Positions 40,615 to 50,070 of a DNA stretch of 64,000 nucleotides are shown one piece after another (the stretch's first letter is position 1; each line of letters begins with the position of its first letter). Source of the stretch: Pseudomonas sp. GD04019 (GTDB lineage Bacteria > Pseudomonadota > Gammaproteobacteria > Pseudomonadales > Pseudomonadaceae); NCBI RefSeq assembly GCF_029837695.1, contig NZ_JAOEEA010000003.1, positions 186,001-250,000 on the forward strand, written 5' to 3'. Below the pieces are notes generated by a model. It was not told the origin of the DNA, did no database searches, and saw only the letters and a list, made by a program, of their open reading frames with translations. A program made the position numbers and the translations under genes.

Positions 40615-43479
40615 ATGACGCGCACCCAGGAAATCCGTCCGGATATCAACGAAGGCATCGACCGCAAGGTCCTGGCGCAGCTGCGCGCGCGCTTCCTGAA
40701 GATCAACGACGGGCGCCTGGGCCGCGCCATGCAGGCGCTGTCGACGCGCCAGCAACTGGTGCTCAAGCTGCTGCCGCTGCTGTTCCATGTGAACCATCCG
40801 CTGCTGCCGGGCTATGTCTCGGCCGCCACTCCGGCCGGGCTGTCCGGCTTCGAGCCGAGTGACGAGATCCTCGCCGAGGCCCAGCGCCTGACCCGCTCCT
40901 TCACCTACAAGCCGCGCCGCAGCAGCCCCCAGGCCGGCAAGCGGCCGGCGCCGATCCACGGCCTGTTCCTGATGGGCAGCCTGGGCACCGTGGCCCAGGC
41001 CGAGCAGAGCGACATGGACCTGTGGGTGTGCCACGACCCGGAGATGGACGCCCGCGCCCTGGCCGAGCTACGGCGCAAATGCGACCTGCTGGAGGCCTGG
41101 GCCGCCACCCAGGGCGCCGAGGTGCACTGCTTCCTGATCGACCCGGCGCGCTTCACCGTCGGCGACCGCGAGGCGCAACTGACCTCCGACGACTGCGGTA
41201 CCACCCAGCACTACCTGCTGCTCGACGAGTTCTACCGCACCGCCATCTGGCTCGGCGGGCGCACCCCGCTGTGGTGGCTGGTGCCGGTGTACGAGGAGGC
41301 CAACTACCGCGGCTACACCCATGCCCTGCTGAGCAAGCGCTTCGTCCGTGCCGAGGAAGTCCTCGACCTCGGCAATCTGGCGCGCATCCCGCCGGGCGAG
41401 TTCATCGGCGCCGGCATGTGGCAGCTGTTCAAGGGTATCGACTCGCCCTACAAGTCGGTGCTCAAGCTGCTGCTCACCGAGGTCTATGCCAGCGAGCACC
41501 CGCAGGTGGAGTGCCTTAGCCTGCGCTTCAAGCAGGCGGTGTACGCCAACCGCCTGGAGCTGGACGAGCTGGACCCCTACATCGTGGTGTACCGCCGCCT
41601 GGAGGAATACCTCACCGCCCGCGGCGAACTGGAGCGCCTGGAGCTGATTCGCCGTTGTCTCTACCTCAAGGTCGGCAAGAAGCTCAGCGTGCCGCCGCGG
41701 CAGCGCGCCAAGAGCTGGCAGCGCCTGCTGTTCGAGCGCCTCACCGGCGAATGGCACTGGAGCCAGCGCGAGCTGGCCAACCTCGACAGCCGCAGCCAGT
41801 GGAAGGTGCGCCAGGTCAGCGCCGAGCGCCGCGCGCTGGTCAACGAGCTGACCTACAGCTACCGCTTCCTGTCGCAGTTTGCCCGTAGCGAGCAGGCGGC
41901 CATGCCGCTCAACAGCCGCGACCTCGGCGTGCTCGGCCGACGCCTGTACGCGGCCTTCGAGCGCAAGGCCGGCAAGATCGAGTTCATCAACCCCGGCATC
42001 GCCCCGGATCTGGCCGAGGACACCCTGACCCTGGTGCAGAGCCCCAGTTCGGAGGCCGAGGGCGAGACCCAGTGGGCGCTCTACCCCGGGAGCCTGAACG
42101 GCCAGGAATGGCCGGACTTCGCCCCGCTCAAGCGCGCCCGCCAGCTGATCGAGCTGCTCGCCTGGTGCCACCGCAACGGCGTGATCGACAGCAGCACGCG
42201 GCTGTCGCTGCACCCGGGCAGCAGCGACCTCGGCGAGTTCGAGCTGTCCAGCCTGCTCGGCAGCCTGCAGCAGAGCGTGCCGCTGCCGTTGCCGGCGGTG
42301 AACGAGGATTCCCTGCTGCTCGCCGCCGAGCCGGCCGAGGTGCTGTTGCTGGTCAACGTCGGCATCGACCCGCTCAAGGCCCACAGCCAGCTCAACGTGC
42401 ACCTGACCACCGGGCGCACCGACTCGCTGGGCTACTCCGGCGTGCGCGAGAATCTGGTGCTGACCCTCGACCAGGTCAGCCTGAACAGCTGGAACGAGCT
42501 GATGGTCAGCCGCTACGACGGCCCGCACGCCTTGCTCGACTGCCTGCGCGACTACCTCAACGCCCTGCCCGCCAACGGCCGCCGCCCCAGCCTCAAGGTG
42601 CGCTGCTTCTGCCGCAACCGCGCCCAGGCCATCGCCCAGCGGGTCGAGGAGCTGTTCCGCGACGCCCTGGCCAGCCTCACCGGCGGTCCCAACAGCCGCT
42701 ACCTGCTGCAAGTACAGCAGCACTACCACGTGCTGGAGCTGCTGCCCGGCCAGGTCAGCCACGCGGCACTGGCCGACCTGCCGAGCCTGATCGAGCACCT
42801 GGGCGAGGAGCAGTCGTCCTACAGCCCGCTGCATCTGGACCGCTACGCCCTGGAGGGCGAGGAGCTGGCGCTGATCCTGCCGCTGGGCCGGCCCCAGTGC
42901 ATCCAGGTGTTCTACCGGGTCGACGGCGAGCAGGCCGAGCTCTCGGTGCTGGATGAATACAACGCGCTGTGGCGCCAGCGCCTGCCGTTCCGCGACGAGC
43001 AGAGCCTGCTCACCCCGCTGCAGCGCTTCCTGCAGTCGGTGCTGTACCGGCGCAACGCCCTGCTGCCGCTGGACAGCCCACTGCCGCCGGCAGCGCTGGA
43101 GGTGCTGTACTACGAGGTGCTGCCGGCGCCGCCGCAGCGCGCCAGGCACCTGGAGCGCCGGGCCCCGCCACAGGCGCCGGTGAGCCATTCGTTCTACGAC
43201 GTGCAGGCCATCATCGAGCCGGCCGAGCACGGCCGGGTGCACGTCACCCTGTACTGCAACCACCGCGAGTTTTCCGAGCTGGAGTATGGCGGCGAGCTGT
43301 TCGGCGCCGTGGCCCGGCACATCCTCGCCCAGCGCCGCGGTGCCGAGCGCTACCCCTGCTACATCACCGACCTTGATCTGTCGCGCATTCTCGGCGACGG
43401 CCAGGCGCAGACCATCCACTACCTGCGCTATAAGGCCGAACTGGAAGCCGCGCTCAATAGCGCCCTGCAGAACGCCTGA
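40615..43479 (+). CDS. cyaA: Class I adenylate cyclase
   Basis: A 954-residue enzyme making cyclic AMP from ATP. The N-terminal catalytic half has the nucleotidyltransferase motif GSLGTVAQAEQSDMDLWVCHD with the metal-binding DMD; the C-terminal half is the regulatory domain of the family. Size and layout match other Pseudomonas CyaA proteins (E. coli CyaA is 848). cAMP from CyaA feeds the regulator Vfr. The ATG at 40615 lacks a strong RBS. Confidence 0.95.
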   Translation: MTRTQEIRPDINEGIDRKVLAQLRARFLKINDGRLGRAMQALSTRQQLVLKLLPLLFHVNHPLLPGYVSAATPAGLSGFEPSDEILAEAQRLTRSFTYKPRRSSPQAGKRPAPIHGLFLMGSLGTVAQAEQSDMDLWVCHDPEMDARALAELRRKCDLLEAWAATQGAEVHCFLIDPARFTVGDREAQLTSDDCGTTQHYLLLDEFYRTAIWLGGRTPLWWLVPVYEEANYRGYTHALLSKRFVRAEEVLDLGNLARIPPGEFIGAGMWQLFKGIDSPYKSVLKLLLTEVYASEHPQVECLSLRFKQAVYANRLELDELDPYIVVYRRLEEYLTARGELERLELIRRCLYLKVGKKLSVPPRQRAKSWQRLLFERLTGEWHWSQRELANLDSRSQWKVRQVSAERRALVNELTYSYRFLSQFARSEQAAMPLNSRDLGVLGRRLYAAFERKAGKIEFINPGIAPDLAEDTLTLVQSPSSEAEGETQWALYPGSLNGQEWPDFAPLKRARQLIELLAWCHRNGVIDSSTRLSLHPGSSDLGEFELSSLLGSLQQSVPLPLPAVNEDSLLLAAEPAEVLLLVNVGIDPLKAHSQLNVHLTTGRTDSLGYSGVRENLVLTLDQVSLNSWNELMVSRYDGPHALLDCLRDYLNALPANGRRPSLKVRCFCRNRAQAIAQRVEELFRDALASLTGGPNSRYLLQVQQHYHVLELLPGQVSHAALADLPSLIEHLGEEQSSYSPLHLDRYALEGEELALILPLGRPQCIQVFYRVDGEQAELSVLDEYNALWRQRLPFRDEQSLLTPLQRFLQSVLYRRNALLPLDSPLPPAALEVLYYEVLPAPPQRARHLERRAPPQAPVSHSFYDVQAIIEPAEHGRVHVTLYCNHREFSELEYGGELFGAVARHILAQRRGAERYPCYITDLDLSRILGDGQAQTIHYLRYKAELEAALNSALQNA

Positions 43480-43495
43480 CCGACAAGGACGCCCC

Positions 43496-44161
43496 ATGCT
43501 CCTCACCAGCGCAATAATCGGCGCCACCGCCTTCGGCATCTTCCGCTGGCGCCGGCATCGGCAGCGCCTGCTGCGTGAACAGTTCATCGCCGGCTTCGAA
43601 TTCCCCGAGCAGCTGCGCAGCCGGCTGACCAGGCACTACCCGCAGCTCACACCGACCCAGACCGGCCAGGTGCTGCGCGGCCTGCGCGAGTACTTCCAGC
43701 TGTGCCGCCTGGCCGAGCGGCGCATGGTGGCCATGCCGTCGCAGGTGGTGGACGTGGCCTGGCACGAGTTCATCCTCTACACCCGCCAGTACCGCCAGTT
43801 CTGCCGCCAGGGCCTGGGGCGTTTCCTGCACCATACCCCGCACGACGTCATGCCCAACCCGAATGCCGCCAGCGACGGTATCCGCCGCGCCTGGCGCCTG
43901 GCCTGCAGCCGCGAGGGCATCGATCCACAGCTGCCGACGCGGCTGCCGCTGCTGTTCGCCCTGGACGCCGAGCTGGGCATCGCCGATGGCTTCCGCTACC
44001 GCCTGGACTGCGGCGCCCACCCGGGCAGCTACCGCAATGGCGACGCCTACTGCGCCAGCCATATCGGCTGCGGCTCGGGCTGCTCCGGCGGCTCGGGGTC
44101 GAACAACGACAGCGGCGGCGATGGCGGTTGCGGGGGCGGATGTGGCGGGGGCGGAGACTGA
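43496..44161 (+). CDS. Glycine-rich domain-containing protein with Cys/Gly tail
   Basis: A 221-residue protein. One N-terminal hydrophobic segment is followed by a conserved helical region, AMPSQVVDVAWHEFILYTRQ, seen in plant and bacterial glycine-rich domain proteins (DUF1399-like); the last 35 residues are glycine, serine, cysteine and aspartate (GCGSGCSGGSGSN, GGCGGGCGGGGD). The tail could bind metal. It begins 16 bases after cyaA and may be in its transcript. Function unknown. Confidence 0.8.
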   Translation: MLLTSAIIGATAFGIFRWRRHRQRLLREQFIAGFEFPEQLRSRLTRHYPQLTPTQTGQVLRGLREYFQLCRLAERRMVAMPSQVVDVAWHEFILYTRQYRQFCRQGLGRFLHHTPHDVMPNPNAASDGIRRAWRLACSREGIDPQLPTRLPLLFALDAELGIADGFRYRLDCGAHPGSYRNGDAYCASHIGCGSGCSGGSGSNNDSGGDGGCGGGCGGGGD

Positions 44162-44167
44162 GCGGGC

Positions 44168-44971
44168 TCAGCCCTTCATCGGCGCCTGGGGGTGCTCCAG
44201 GGCATAGATGTACGAGCCTTCCAGGCTGTGGTTGGCCTCCACGCCGGCGTAGCTGGCGGTGAAGGTCACCGCCATGCCCAGGTGCTGGTACAGCAGGGTG
44301 TCGGTCACCGCGGGCGGGATTTCCGGCACCAGGTCGCTGTCGTTGACCACCCGGAAGGTGGTGATGCCCAAGCTGTTGTAGCTGGCGGCGAAATCCGGCG
44401 CGGCCAGCCTCGGACTGGCGAAGTTGTAGTGCTGCAGGGCCTGGTCCGGCCAGCGCTCGTGCAGGTCGAGCACCGCCATGCTGCTCAACGCACAGCCCAG
44501 GCTATGCCCGCAGACCCAGAGCGGGCCGGTCGGCTGCAGGCTGTCCAGCGCCGCCAGGGCCAGGTCGCGCAGGGAGCCGTAGAGCTTGAGAAAACCGGCA
44601 TGCACATGGCCCTGGCCACCGTCCTGCCAGGGCCAGGGGGCCTGCTCCACATCCAGATCGTCGAGCCAGTCCTGGGCCGAATCGGTGCCGCGCAGCACCA
44701 GATAGGTCTCGCCCTGGTCGTTGGCCGCGGCGAAGCCGAAGGGTTCGGACTCGTTGATGAAGTGCAGGTCGCTGAGGATGCTCCAGATCGGCTGGGAGAA
44801 GCGCCAGCCGGGCAGCTGCGGCGGGGTCCAGACGAAGTCCTGGGGGCGGCGCGGGCGGTCCTGGGTCTGCCATTGACGGTATTGCGCGTAGGCCTGGTCG
44901 ATCAGCTGTGCGCAGAGCAGCGAGCGGTCCAGGGAGAAGCCTTGGGGGAAGTACAGGGGCAGGCTAGACAT
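44168..44971 (-). CDS. Lipase family protein (class 3 lipase-like)
   Basis: A 267-residue alpha/beta hydrolase of the Lipase_3 family. The nucleophile is in CGHSLGCALSSMA, with an aspartate in NDSDLVPEIPP and a C-terminal histidine in EANHSLEG. There is no signal peptide, so any secretion would need another route. It is convergent with the glycine-rich protein gene, six bases apart. Confidence 0.85.
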   Translation of the reverse strand: MSSLPLYFPQGFSLDRSLLCAQLIDQAYAQYRQWQTQDRPRRPQDFVWTPPQLPGWRFSQPIWSILSDLHFINESEPFGFAAANDQGETYLVLRGTDSAQDWLDDLDVEQAPWPWQDGGQGHVHAGFLKLYGSLRDLALAALDSLQPTGPLWVCGHSLGCALSSMAVLDLHERWPDQALQHYNFASPRLAAPDFAASYNSLGITTFRVVNDSDLVPEIPPAVTDTLLYQHLGMAVTFTASYAGVEANHSLEGSYIYALEHPQAPMKG

Positions 44972-45156
44972 GGCGGCCTCCTTGCCGGCGGTGGGTTACA
45001 ACACTCTAGTCCAGTGACAGGCATGCACAGGGTGAGTTCCCGACCCCTGGAGCAACAATCAATCCAACTGATACTTACTAGGCATAAGCAGCATTATTCA
45101 ATCGAATCTCCTTGAGCGAACCTGGCGCCATTCCAGCATTCCCTCGGGAGAACGCC

Positions 45157-45342
45157 ATGCCCAGACTCCTTCGCCAGCACGCGCAAAGCGGCGCCCTCGC
45201 CGGCTTCGGCCTGTTCGCCATCGCGGCCAGCGTATTGCTGAGCATGGTTTTGGGCCTGGGCGACGAACGGGCACTGAGTGGCGGGGCCAGCCAGCCCGAT
45301 GCGCTGCACGCCCTGCTCGCGGCGATCCGGGTGGGAGGCTAG
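45157..45342 (+). CDS. Small single-span membrane protein, unknown
   Basis: A 61-residue protein with one hydrophobic stretch (AGFGLFAIAASVLLSMVLGLG) after a basic N-terminus. The ATG at 45157 has GGGAGAACGCC upstream. It is followed after 3 bases by another small exported protein gene; the pair looks like a two-gene unit. No family recognised. Confidence 0.55.
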   Translation: MPRLLRQHAQSGALAGFGLFAIAASVLLSMVLGLGDERALSGGASQPDALHALLAAIRVGG

Positions 45343-45345
45343 GAC

Positions 45346-45576
45346 ATGCAGCTCACCGCGACCAAGGCCATGCTGCTCGCCCTGCTGCTGGCGCTGATCA
45401 ACGGCCCAGCGCTGGCCGGCAGCGGCAAGGTGGCCGGCGGTGGCGTGGCTCGCACCATCGAGTGCAACCACAACATGGCGCGCAATCTGGAACTGGACGA
45501 GCAACTCAAGCGGCGCAGCGATACGCCGCCCGGCCGGACGCGCGCGAGGCTTTCCGCGCGCTTTCTGCTGGCCTAG
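45346..45576 (+). CDS. Small exported protein, unknown
   Basis: A 76-residue protein with a clear signal peptide (MLLALLLALINGPALA, cleavage after ALA) and a short polar mature part rich in arginine and asparagine with one cysteine. It follows 45157-45342 directly. Its stop codon shares the palindrome CTAG with the convergent rnk stop. Function unknown. Confidence 0.55.
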   Translation: MQLTATKAMLLALLLALINGPALAGSGKVAGGGVARTIECNHNMARNLELDEQLKRRSDTPPGRTRARLSARFLLA

Positions 45577-45980
45577 CGCTGGTACTCGCCGGCGGCCTCG
45601 GGCTGGTACTCGACCGCCAGCAGGGTCAGCCGCAGCGGCTTGCCGCCCGGCCCCGGCCAGTCGATCTGCTGGCCGACGGAGAGCCCGAGCAGGGCGCAGC
45701 CCACCGGCGCGAGGATCGAGACGCGGCCTTCGCCGCCGACATCTTCGGGAAACACCAGGGTCAGGTGGTAATCCTTGCCGCTGCCTTCCTCGCGGCAGTG
45801 CACCCGAGAATTCATGGTCACCACCCCGGCCGGTACCTCGTCGTGGCCCACCACCTGGGCGCGCGCCAGCTCCGTTTCCAGGGCCTTGGCGGTCGGGCCG
45901 AAGTCCTCCAGGCTGTCGAGCAGACGCTCCAGGCGTTGCAGGTCGAGACGGGTAATGGTGATTGCGGGGGTGCTGCTCAT
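45573..45980 (-). CDS. rnk: Nucleoside diphosphate kinase regulator Rnk
   Basis: A 135-residue protein of the Rnk/GreA-GreB C-terminal family: ITRLDLQRLERLLDSL at the start, MNSRVHCRE and LTLVFPEDVG and LLGLSVGQQIDW in the FKBP-like domain. Rnk binds RNA polymerase and competes with Gre factors; in P. aeruginosa it was linked to Ndk and alginate. It lies downstream of the DUF1289/cyaY block. Confidence 0.93.
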   Translation of the reverse strand: MSSTPAITITRLDLQRLERLLDSLEDFGPTAKALETELARAQVVGHDEVPAGVVTMNSRVHCREEGSGKDYHLTLVFPEDVGGEGRVSILAPVGCALLGLSVGQQIDWPGPGGKPLRLTLLAVEYQPEAAGEYQR

Positions 45981-46013
45981 GGCGAGGTTCGTCCTCCTTG
46001 GGCCAGATAAAGC

Positions 46014-46039
46014 AAAACCCCGCCCTGAGGCGGGGTTTT
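46014..46039. terminator. Strong bidirectional terminator upstream of rnk
   Basis: AAAACCCCGCC (46014-46024) and GGCGGGGTTTT (46029-46039) form a perfect 11-bp stem with a CTGA loop. It lies 62 bases past the DUF1289 stop on the minus strand, so rnk has its own promoter. Confidence 0.9.
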
Positions 46040-46100
46040 GATCGGTTAGTCAGCTTTGGCTGACCCTACCACAAGCCCGGCAAGAAGCAAGACCGCTCGG

Positions 46101-46316
46101 TCAACCCCAGCTCGGCGGCGGCCGCAGGCGCTGTTGCGCGGCCTGGCAGATTTGCCGCCGCCGGCCGTTGTCGGCCTTGCCCCACTCGAGTATCTCGGCC
46201 AGGCTGCGCCCGCAGCCCAGGCACACGTCCTGGTCGTCCAGGCAGCACTGGCGCCGGCAGGGCGAGTCGACGACTTCAGAGCTCGTCGAATTCGATGTCT
46301 TCACCGGCCTGCTCAC
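46101..46316 (-). CDS. DUF1289 domain-containing protein
   Basis: A short cysteine-rich protein (up to 71 residues). The DUF1289 pattern is CRRQCCLDDQDVCLGCGRSL followed by an EILEW motif, probably a metal-binding fold. The start is unclear: only GTG codons (46316 or 46304) precede the domain, so the gene overlaps the end of cyaY by 29-41 bases and may be translationally coupled to it. Confidence 0.75.
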   Translation of the reverse strand: MSRPVKTSNSTSSEVVDSPCRRQCCLDDQDVCLGCGRSLAEILEWGKADNGRRRQICQAAQQRLRPPPSWG

Positions 46317-46608
46317 GGGTCACCCGGTTCAGCAGTTCGCCCAGCGGCTCCTCGCTGGTGTCGCAGATCCACAGCGCCTGGGCCTCGTCGTAGTCGAAGT
46401 GGAAACCACCGGAGCGCGCCGCTACCCACAGCTGGCGCAGGGGCTCCTGGCGACTGAGGATCACCTGGGTGCCGTTCTCGAAACGCACGGTCAGCACACC
46501 GGCGGAATTTTCCAGGTCGAGGTCCAGGTCGCTGTCGTCGAAAATGTCTTCCACGGCCTGCTGGGCGGCATCGACCAGATCGTGGAAACGGGCTTCGCTC
46601 AAACTCAT
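46276..46608 (-). CDS. cyaY: CyaY, bacterial frataxin
   Basis: A 110-residue frataxin-family protein. The acidic iron-binding ridge (DDSDLDLDLENSAGVL) and the QVILSRQEPLRQLWVAAR and GGFHFDYDE strands are intact. It tunes iron-sulfur cluster assembly. In PAO1 and E. coli cyaY lies divergently next to the lipoprotein/lysA/dapF genes; here an AraC-type gene has come between. Confidence 0.94.
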   Translation of the reverse strand: MSLSEARFHDLVDAAQQAVEDIFDDSDLDLDLENSAGVLTVRFENGTQVILSRQEPLRQLWVAARSGGFHFDYDEAQALWICDTSEEPLGELLNRVTREQAGEDIEFDEL

Positions 46609-46618
46609 AACAGCGTCC

Positions 46619-47671
46619 TCAAGGTTGGGGCGGCGAGTCTATCAGGCTCTGCCGGTAGGCGCCGGGGGTCTGTCCGGTCCAGCGGCGAAACGCACGGGCC
46701 AACGAGCCAGCCTCGCTGAAGCCGACCAGGAAGGCGATCTCCGCCAACTCCAGCGCCGGATCGCGCAGGTAGTGCAGCACCAGTTGGTGGCGGGTCTCGT
46801 CGAGCAGGCCACTGAACGATAGACCCGCCTCGCGCAGGCGCCGTTGCAGGGTTCGTGCGCTGAGGTCGAGACTCTGCGCCAGGCGCTCCAGATCGGCTCC
46901 CTCTTCCGGTAGCTGCTTGGCGAGTTCGCGGCGGGCGCGATCCAGCACGCTGTGACCCAGGTTGAGCTGGCCGAGCAGGCGATCGGCATGGGCATCGAGT
47001 AGTTGGCGCAGCTGCGCGTCGGCCTGGCCCAGCGGCGTGCTCAGCAGGCGCTTGGGGAACACCAGGGCATTGTCGGCCTGGCCGAACAATACCGGGCAAC
47101 CGAAGATGCGCTGGTGCTCCGAGGTATCCGCCGGCGCCGCGTGCTGGAAGCGCACCTCGGTCGGCGGGATCTGCAGTCCGGTGATCCAGCGGCCGAACGT
47201 CAGCCAGCCGGCCAGGGTTTCCTCGCTATGCTGACGCTGCTGCTCGCGCACCAGCGGCTGCCAGCCATGCGCCACCTGCGGCTCCAGACCCTCGCGCGGC
47301 GGCTCGTCGTCCAGGTCGACGCGGCCCAGATTGCCCACCAGAGCCGCGTAACGGGCCTGGCGATGCAGGGCGTCGGCCAGTGTCGCGCAGCTCATGATCA
47401 GGTAGCCGAGCACGCCGTAGTAGCCGGGGCGCATGGCCTCGCCCAGGTGCAGGCCGAGGTTGGCGTCGCCGGTCAGGCGCACGCCCTCGCCCAGCAGTTC
47501 GAGGTAGGTGCTGACGGCGATGCGCTGGTCGCGCTGGGCGAGAATCGTCGGGCTCAGCTGGACCTTGGCGAGCAGCGCTTCGCTGGCGAAGCCCTGACGG
47601 GCGAGATAGTCCAGCAGGCCCTGCAGGTAGGCGACCGAGACCGAGCTGGCGAGTGTGGCGGGGGCTTCCAT
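46619..47671 (-). CDS. AraC-family transcriptional regulator (OruR/ArgR-like architecture)
   Basis: A 350-residue regulator from the ATG at 47671, which has GGAG upstream (another ATG 24 bases earlier is possible). The N-terminal part is the arabinose-binding-like domain of Pseudomonas regulators (PF12625 type: YLQGLLDYLARQGF), and the C-terminal AraC helix-turn-helix reads LDLSARTLQRRLREAGLSF with ELAEIAFLVGFSEAGSLARA. The target is unknown. It lies between cyaY and lptM, an interruption of a conserved neighbourhood. Confidence 0.9.
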   Translation of the reverse strand: MEAPATLASSVSVAYLQGLLDYLARQGFASEALLAKVQLSPTILAQRDQRIAVSTYLELLGEGVRLTGDANLGLHLGEAMRPGYYGVLGYLIMSCATLADALHRQARYAALVGNLGRVDLDDEPPREGLEPQVAHGWQPLVREQQRQHSEETLAGWLTFGRWITGLQIPPTEVRFQHAAPADTSEHQRIFGCPVLFGQADNALVFPKRLLSTPLGQADAQLRQLLDAHADRLLGQLNLGHSVLDRARRELAKQLPEEGADLERLAQSLDLSARTLQRRLREAGLSFSGLLDETRHQLVLHYLRDPALELAEIAFLVGFSEAGSLARAFRRWTGQTPGAYRQSLIDSPPQP

Positions 47672-47771
47672 CGGGGCTCCGTTTTTTCCGTCCATGCTAG
47701 CCGCAAAAGACCGGTTGCGGGCAAGCCGGAGACGCCAGTCGAACGGTCCTGGCAGGCCCGCCGGGCGTACA

Positions 47772-47800
47772 TAGGCAAGGCGGCGGGGGGTCGGTATACT
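47772..47800 (+). promoter_or_regulatory. Sigma-70 promoter for lptM-lysA-dapF
   Basis: -35 TAGGCA (47772-47777), 17-base spacer, -10 TATACT (47795-47800); transcription would start about 27 bases before the lptM ATG. Confidence 0.65.
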
Positions 47801-47834
47801 CCGAGCCATTCTCGATTTTGCAAAGGACTCCACC

Positions 47835-47972
47835 ATGAAGCGCCTGCTGCTGCCCTTCATCGCGCTCGCCGTGTTCACCGCCGCCCTCGCCGGCTGTGGC
47901 CAGAAAGGCCCGCTGTACCTGCCCGACGACGACAAGACCGTCAAAGAACGCGACAAAGACGTCTTCCTCTAA
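47835..47972 (+). CDS. lptM: LPS translocon chaperone lipoprotein LptM (YifL-like)
   Basis: A 45-residue lipoprotein. The signal peptide ends in the lipobox LAGC, followed by the family core GQKGPLYLP and a short charged tail. In E. coli LptM helps LptD disulfide maturation at the outer membrane. It begins 10 bases ahead of lysA in the lptM-lysA-dapF order found across Gammaproteobacteria. Confidence 0.92.
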   Translation: MKRLLLPFIALAVFTAALAGCGQKGPLYLPDDDKTVKERDKDVFL

Positions 47973-47981
47973 GGGGGTTCC

Positions 47982-49229
47982 ATGCAAGCCTTTACCAGCC
48001 GCGACGGGCAACTGTTCGCGGAAGGCGTGGCCCTGTCCGCCATCGCCGAGCGCTTCGGCACGCCCACCTACGTGTACTCCCGCGCCCACATCGAGGCCCA
48101 GTACCGTGCCTATGCCGACGCCCTCACTGGCATGCCGCACCTGGTCTGCTTCGCGGTCAAGGCCAACTCCAACCTGGGCGTGTTGAACGTCCTGACGCGC
48201 CTCGGCGCCGGCTTCGACATCGTCTCGCGTGGCGAACTGGAGCGCGTGCTGGCCGCCGGTGGCGAGCCCGCCAAGATCGTCTTCTCCGGCGTCGGCAAGA
48301 CCCGTGACGACATGCGCCGCGCCCTGGAAGTGGGCGTGCACTGCTTCAACGTCGAATCGGTAGACGAGCTGGAGCGTCTGCAGGTGGTCGCCGCCGAACT
48401 GGGCAAGACCGCGGCCATCTCGTTGCGGGTCAACCCGGACGTGGATGCCGGCACGCACCCCTACATCTCCACCGGCCTCAAGGAAAACAAGTTCGGCATC
48501 GACATCGAGCAGGCGCCGGCGGTCTACGCCCGCGCTGCCGCCCTGCCGAACCTGCAGGTGGTCGGTGTCGACTGCCATATCGGCTCGCAGCTGACTACGC
48601 TGCCGCCCTTCCTCGACGCCCTCGACCGCCTGCTGGCGCTGATCGACCTGCTCGCCACTCAGGGTATCCAGATCAAGCATCTGGACCTCGGCGGCGGCCT
48701 CGGCGTGCAGTACCGCGACGAACAGCCTCCGCTGGCCGGCGACTACATCAAGGCCGTGCGCGAGCGCATTGCCGGTCGCGACCTGGCCCTGGTGTTCGAA
48801 CCGGGCCGCTATATCGTGGCCAACGCTGGCGTGCTGCTGACCCGCGTGGAATATCTCAAGCACACCACGCACAAGGACTTCGCCATCATCGATGCGGCGA
48901 TGAACGACCTGATCCGCCCGGCCTTGTACCAGGCCTGGATGGACGTCACGCCGGTGCAGCCGCGCGACGGCGAGGCACGCAACTACGACCTGGTCGGGCC
49001 GATCTGCGAGACCGGCGACTTCCTGGCCAAGGGCCGCGAGCTGGTGCTGGCCGAGGGCGACTTGCTGGCCGTGCGTTCGGCCGGCGCCTACGGCTTCGTC
49101 ATGAGCTCCAACTACAACACCCGCGGCCGCGCCGCCGAGGTGCTGGTGGATGGCGAGCAGGCCCATGAAGTGCGCCGCCGCGAGACCCTCGCCGAACTCT
49201 ACGCCGGCGAAAGCCTGCTGCCGCAGTGA
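47982..49229 (+). CDS. lysA: Diaminopimelate decarboxylase
   Basis: A 415-residue PLP enzyme, the last step of lysine synthesis. The PLP lysine is in [13 protein letters not shown], and the glycine-rich phosphate loop is in [11 protein letters not shown]; the C-terminal catalytic ICETGDFLA is present. The ATG follows AAGGGGG. Third-last in the set lptM-lysA-dapF-DUF484. Confidence 0.97.
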   Translation: MQAFTSRDGQLFAEGVALSAIAERFGTPTYVYSRAHIEAQYRAYADALTGMPHLVCFAVKANSNLGVLNVLTRLGAGFDIVSRGELERVLAAGGEPAKIVFSGVGKTRDDMRRALEVGVHCFNVESVDELERLQVVAAELGKTAAISLRVNPDVDAGTHPYISTGLKENKFGIDIEQAPAVYARAAALPNLQVVGVDCHIGSQLTTLPPFLDALDRLLALIDLLATQGIQIKHLDLGGGLGVQYRDEQPPLAGDYIKAVRERIAGRDLALVFEPGRYIVANAGVLLTRVEYLKHTTHKDFAIIDAAMNDLIRPALYQAWMDVTPVQPRDGEARNYDLVGPICETGDFLAKGRELVLAEGDLLAVRSAGAYGFVMSSNYNTRGRAAEVLVDGEQAHEVRRRETLAELYAGESLLPQ

Positions 49230-49239
49230 GGGTGCGATC

Positions 49240-50070
49240 ATGCTATTGCGCTTCACCAAGATGCACGGCCTCGGCAACGACTTCATGGTCCTCGACCTGA
49301 TCAGCCAGCACGCGCACATTCAGCCCAAGCACGCCAAGACCTGGGGCGACCGCCACACCGGTGTGGGCTTCGACCAGCTGCTGCTGGTGGAAGCGCCGAC
49401 CACCCCGGACGTGGACTTCCGCTACCGCATCTTCAACTCCGACGGCTCGGAAGTGGAGCAGTGCGGCAACGGCGCGCGCTGCTTCGCCCGCTTCGTGGTG
49501 GACAAGCGCCTGACCGTGAAGAAGCAGATCCGCGTCGAGACCAAGGGCGGCATCATCGAGCTCAACCTGCGCCCGGACGGCCAGGTCATCGTCGACATGG
49601 GCGCACCCAGACTCGCACCGGCTCAGATCCCCTTCCAGGCCGAGACCGAGGCGCTCAATTACCCGGTGGAAGTGGACGGACAGAGCGTGCAGCTAGCCAC
49701 CGTGTCCATGGGCAACCCGCATGCCGTGCTGCGTGTCGATGACGTCGACAAGGCGCCCGTGCACAGCCTGGGGCCCAAGCTGGAGCACCATCCGCGCTTC
49801 CCGCAGCGGGTCAATGTCGGCTTCCTGCAGATCGTCGACCGCCAGCAGGCGCGCCTGCGCGTGTGGGAACGTGGCGCTGGCGAGACTCAGGCCTGCGGCA
49901 CCGGCGCCTGCGCCGCCGCCGTGGCCGCCATCCGCCAGGGCTGGATGGACTCGCCGGTGCAGCTGGAGCTGCCGGGCGGCAAGTTGTCCATCGAGTGGGC
50001 AGGGCCCGGCCAGCCGGTTATGATGACCGGACCCGCCGTTCGCGTGTACGAAGGACAGGTTCGTCTATGA
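49240..50070 (+). CDS. dapF: Diaminopimelate epimerase
   Basis: A 276-residue epimerase converting LL- to meso-diaminopimelate for lysine and peptidoglycan. The two catalytic cysteines are in [12 protein letters not shown] (second half) and [11 protein letters not shown]. The ATG at 49240 follows GAGGGTG, 11 bases after lysA; the TGA overlaps the next ATG. Confidence 0.97.
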   Translation: MLLRFTKMHGLGNDFMVLDLISQHAHIQPKHAKTWGDRHTGVGFDQLLLVEAPTTPDVDFRYRIFNSDGSEVEQCGNGARCFARFVVDKRLTVKKQIRVETKGGIIELNLRPDGQVIVDMGAPRLAPAQIPFQAETEALNYPVEVDGQSVQLATVSMGNPHAVLRVDDVDKAPVHSLGPKLEHHPRFPQRVNVGFLQIVDRQQARLRVWERGAGETQACGTGACAAAVAAIRQGWMDSPVQLELPGGKLSIEWAGPGQPVMMTGPAVRVYEGQVRL

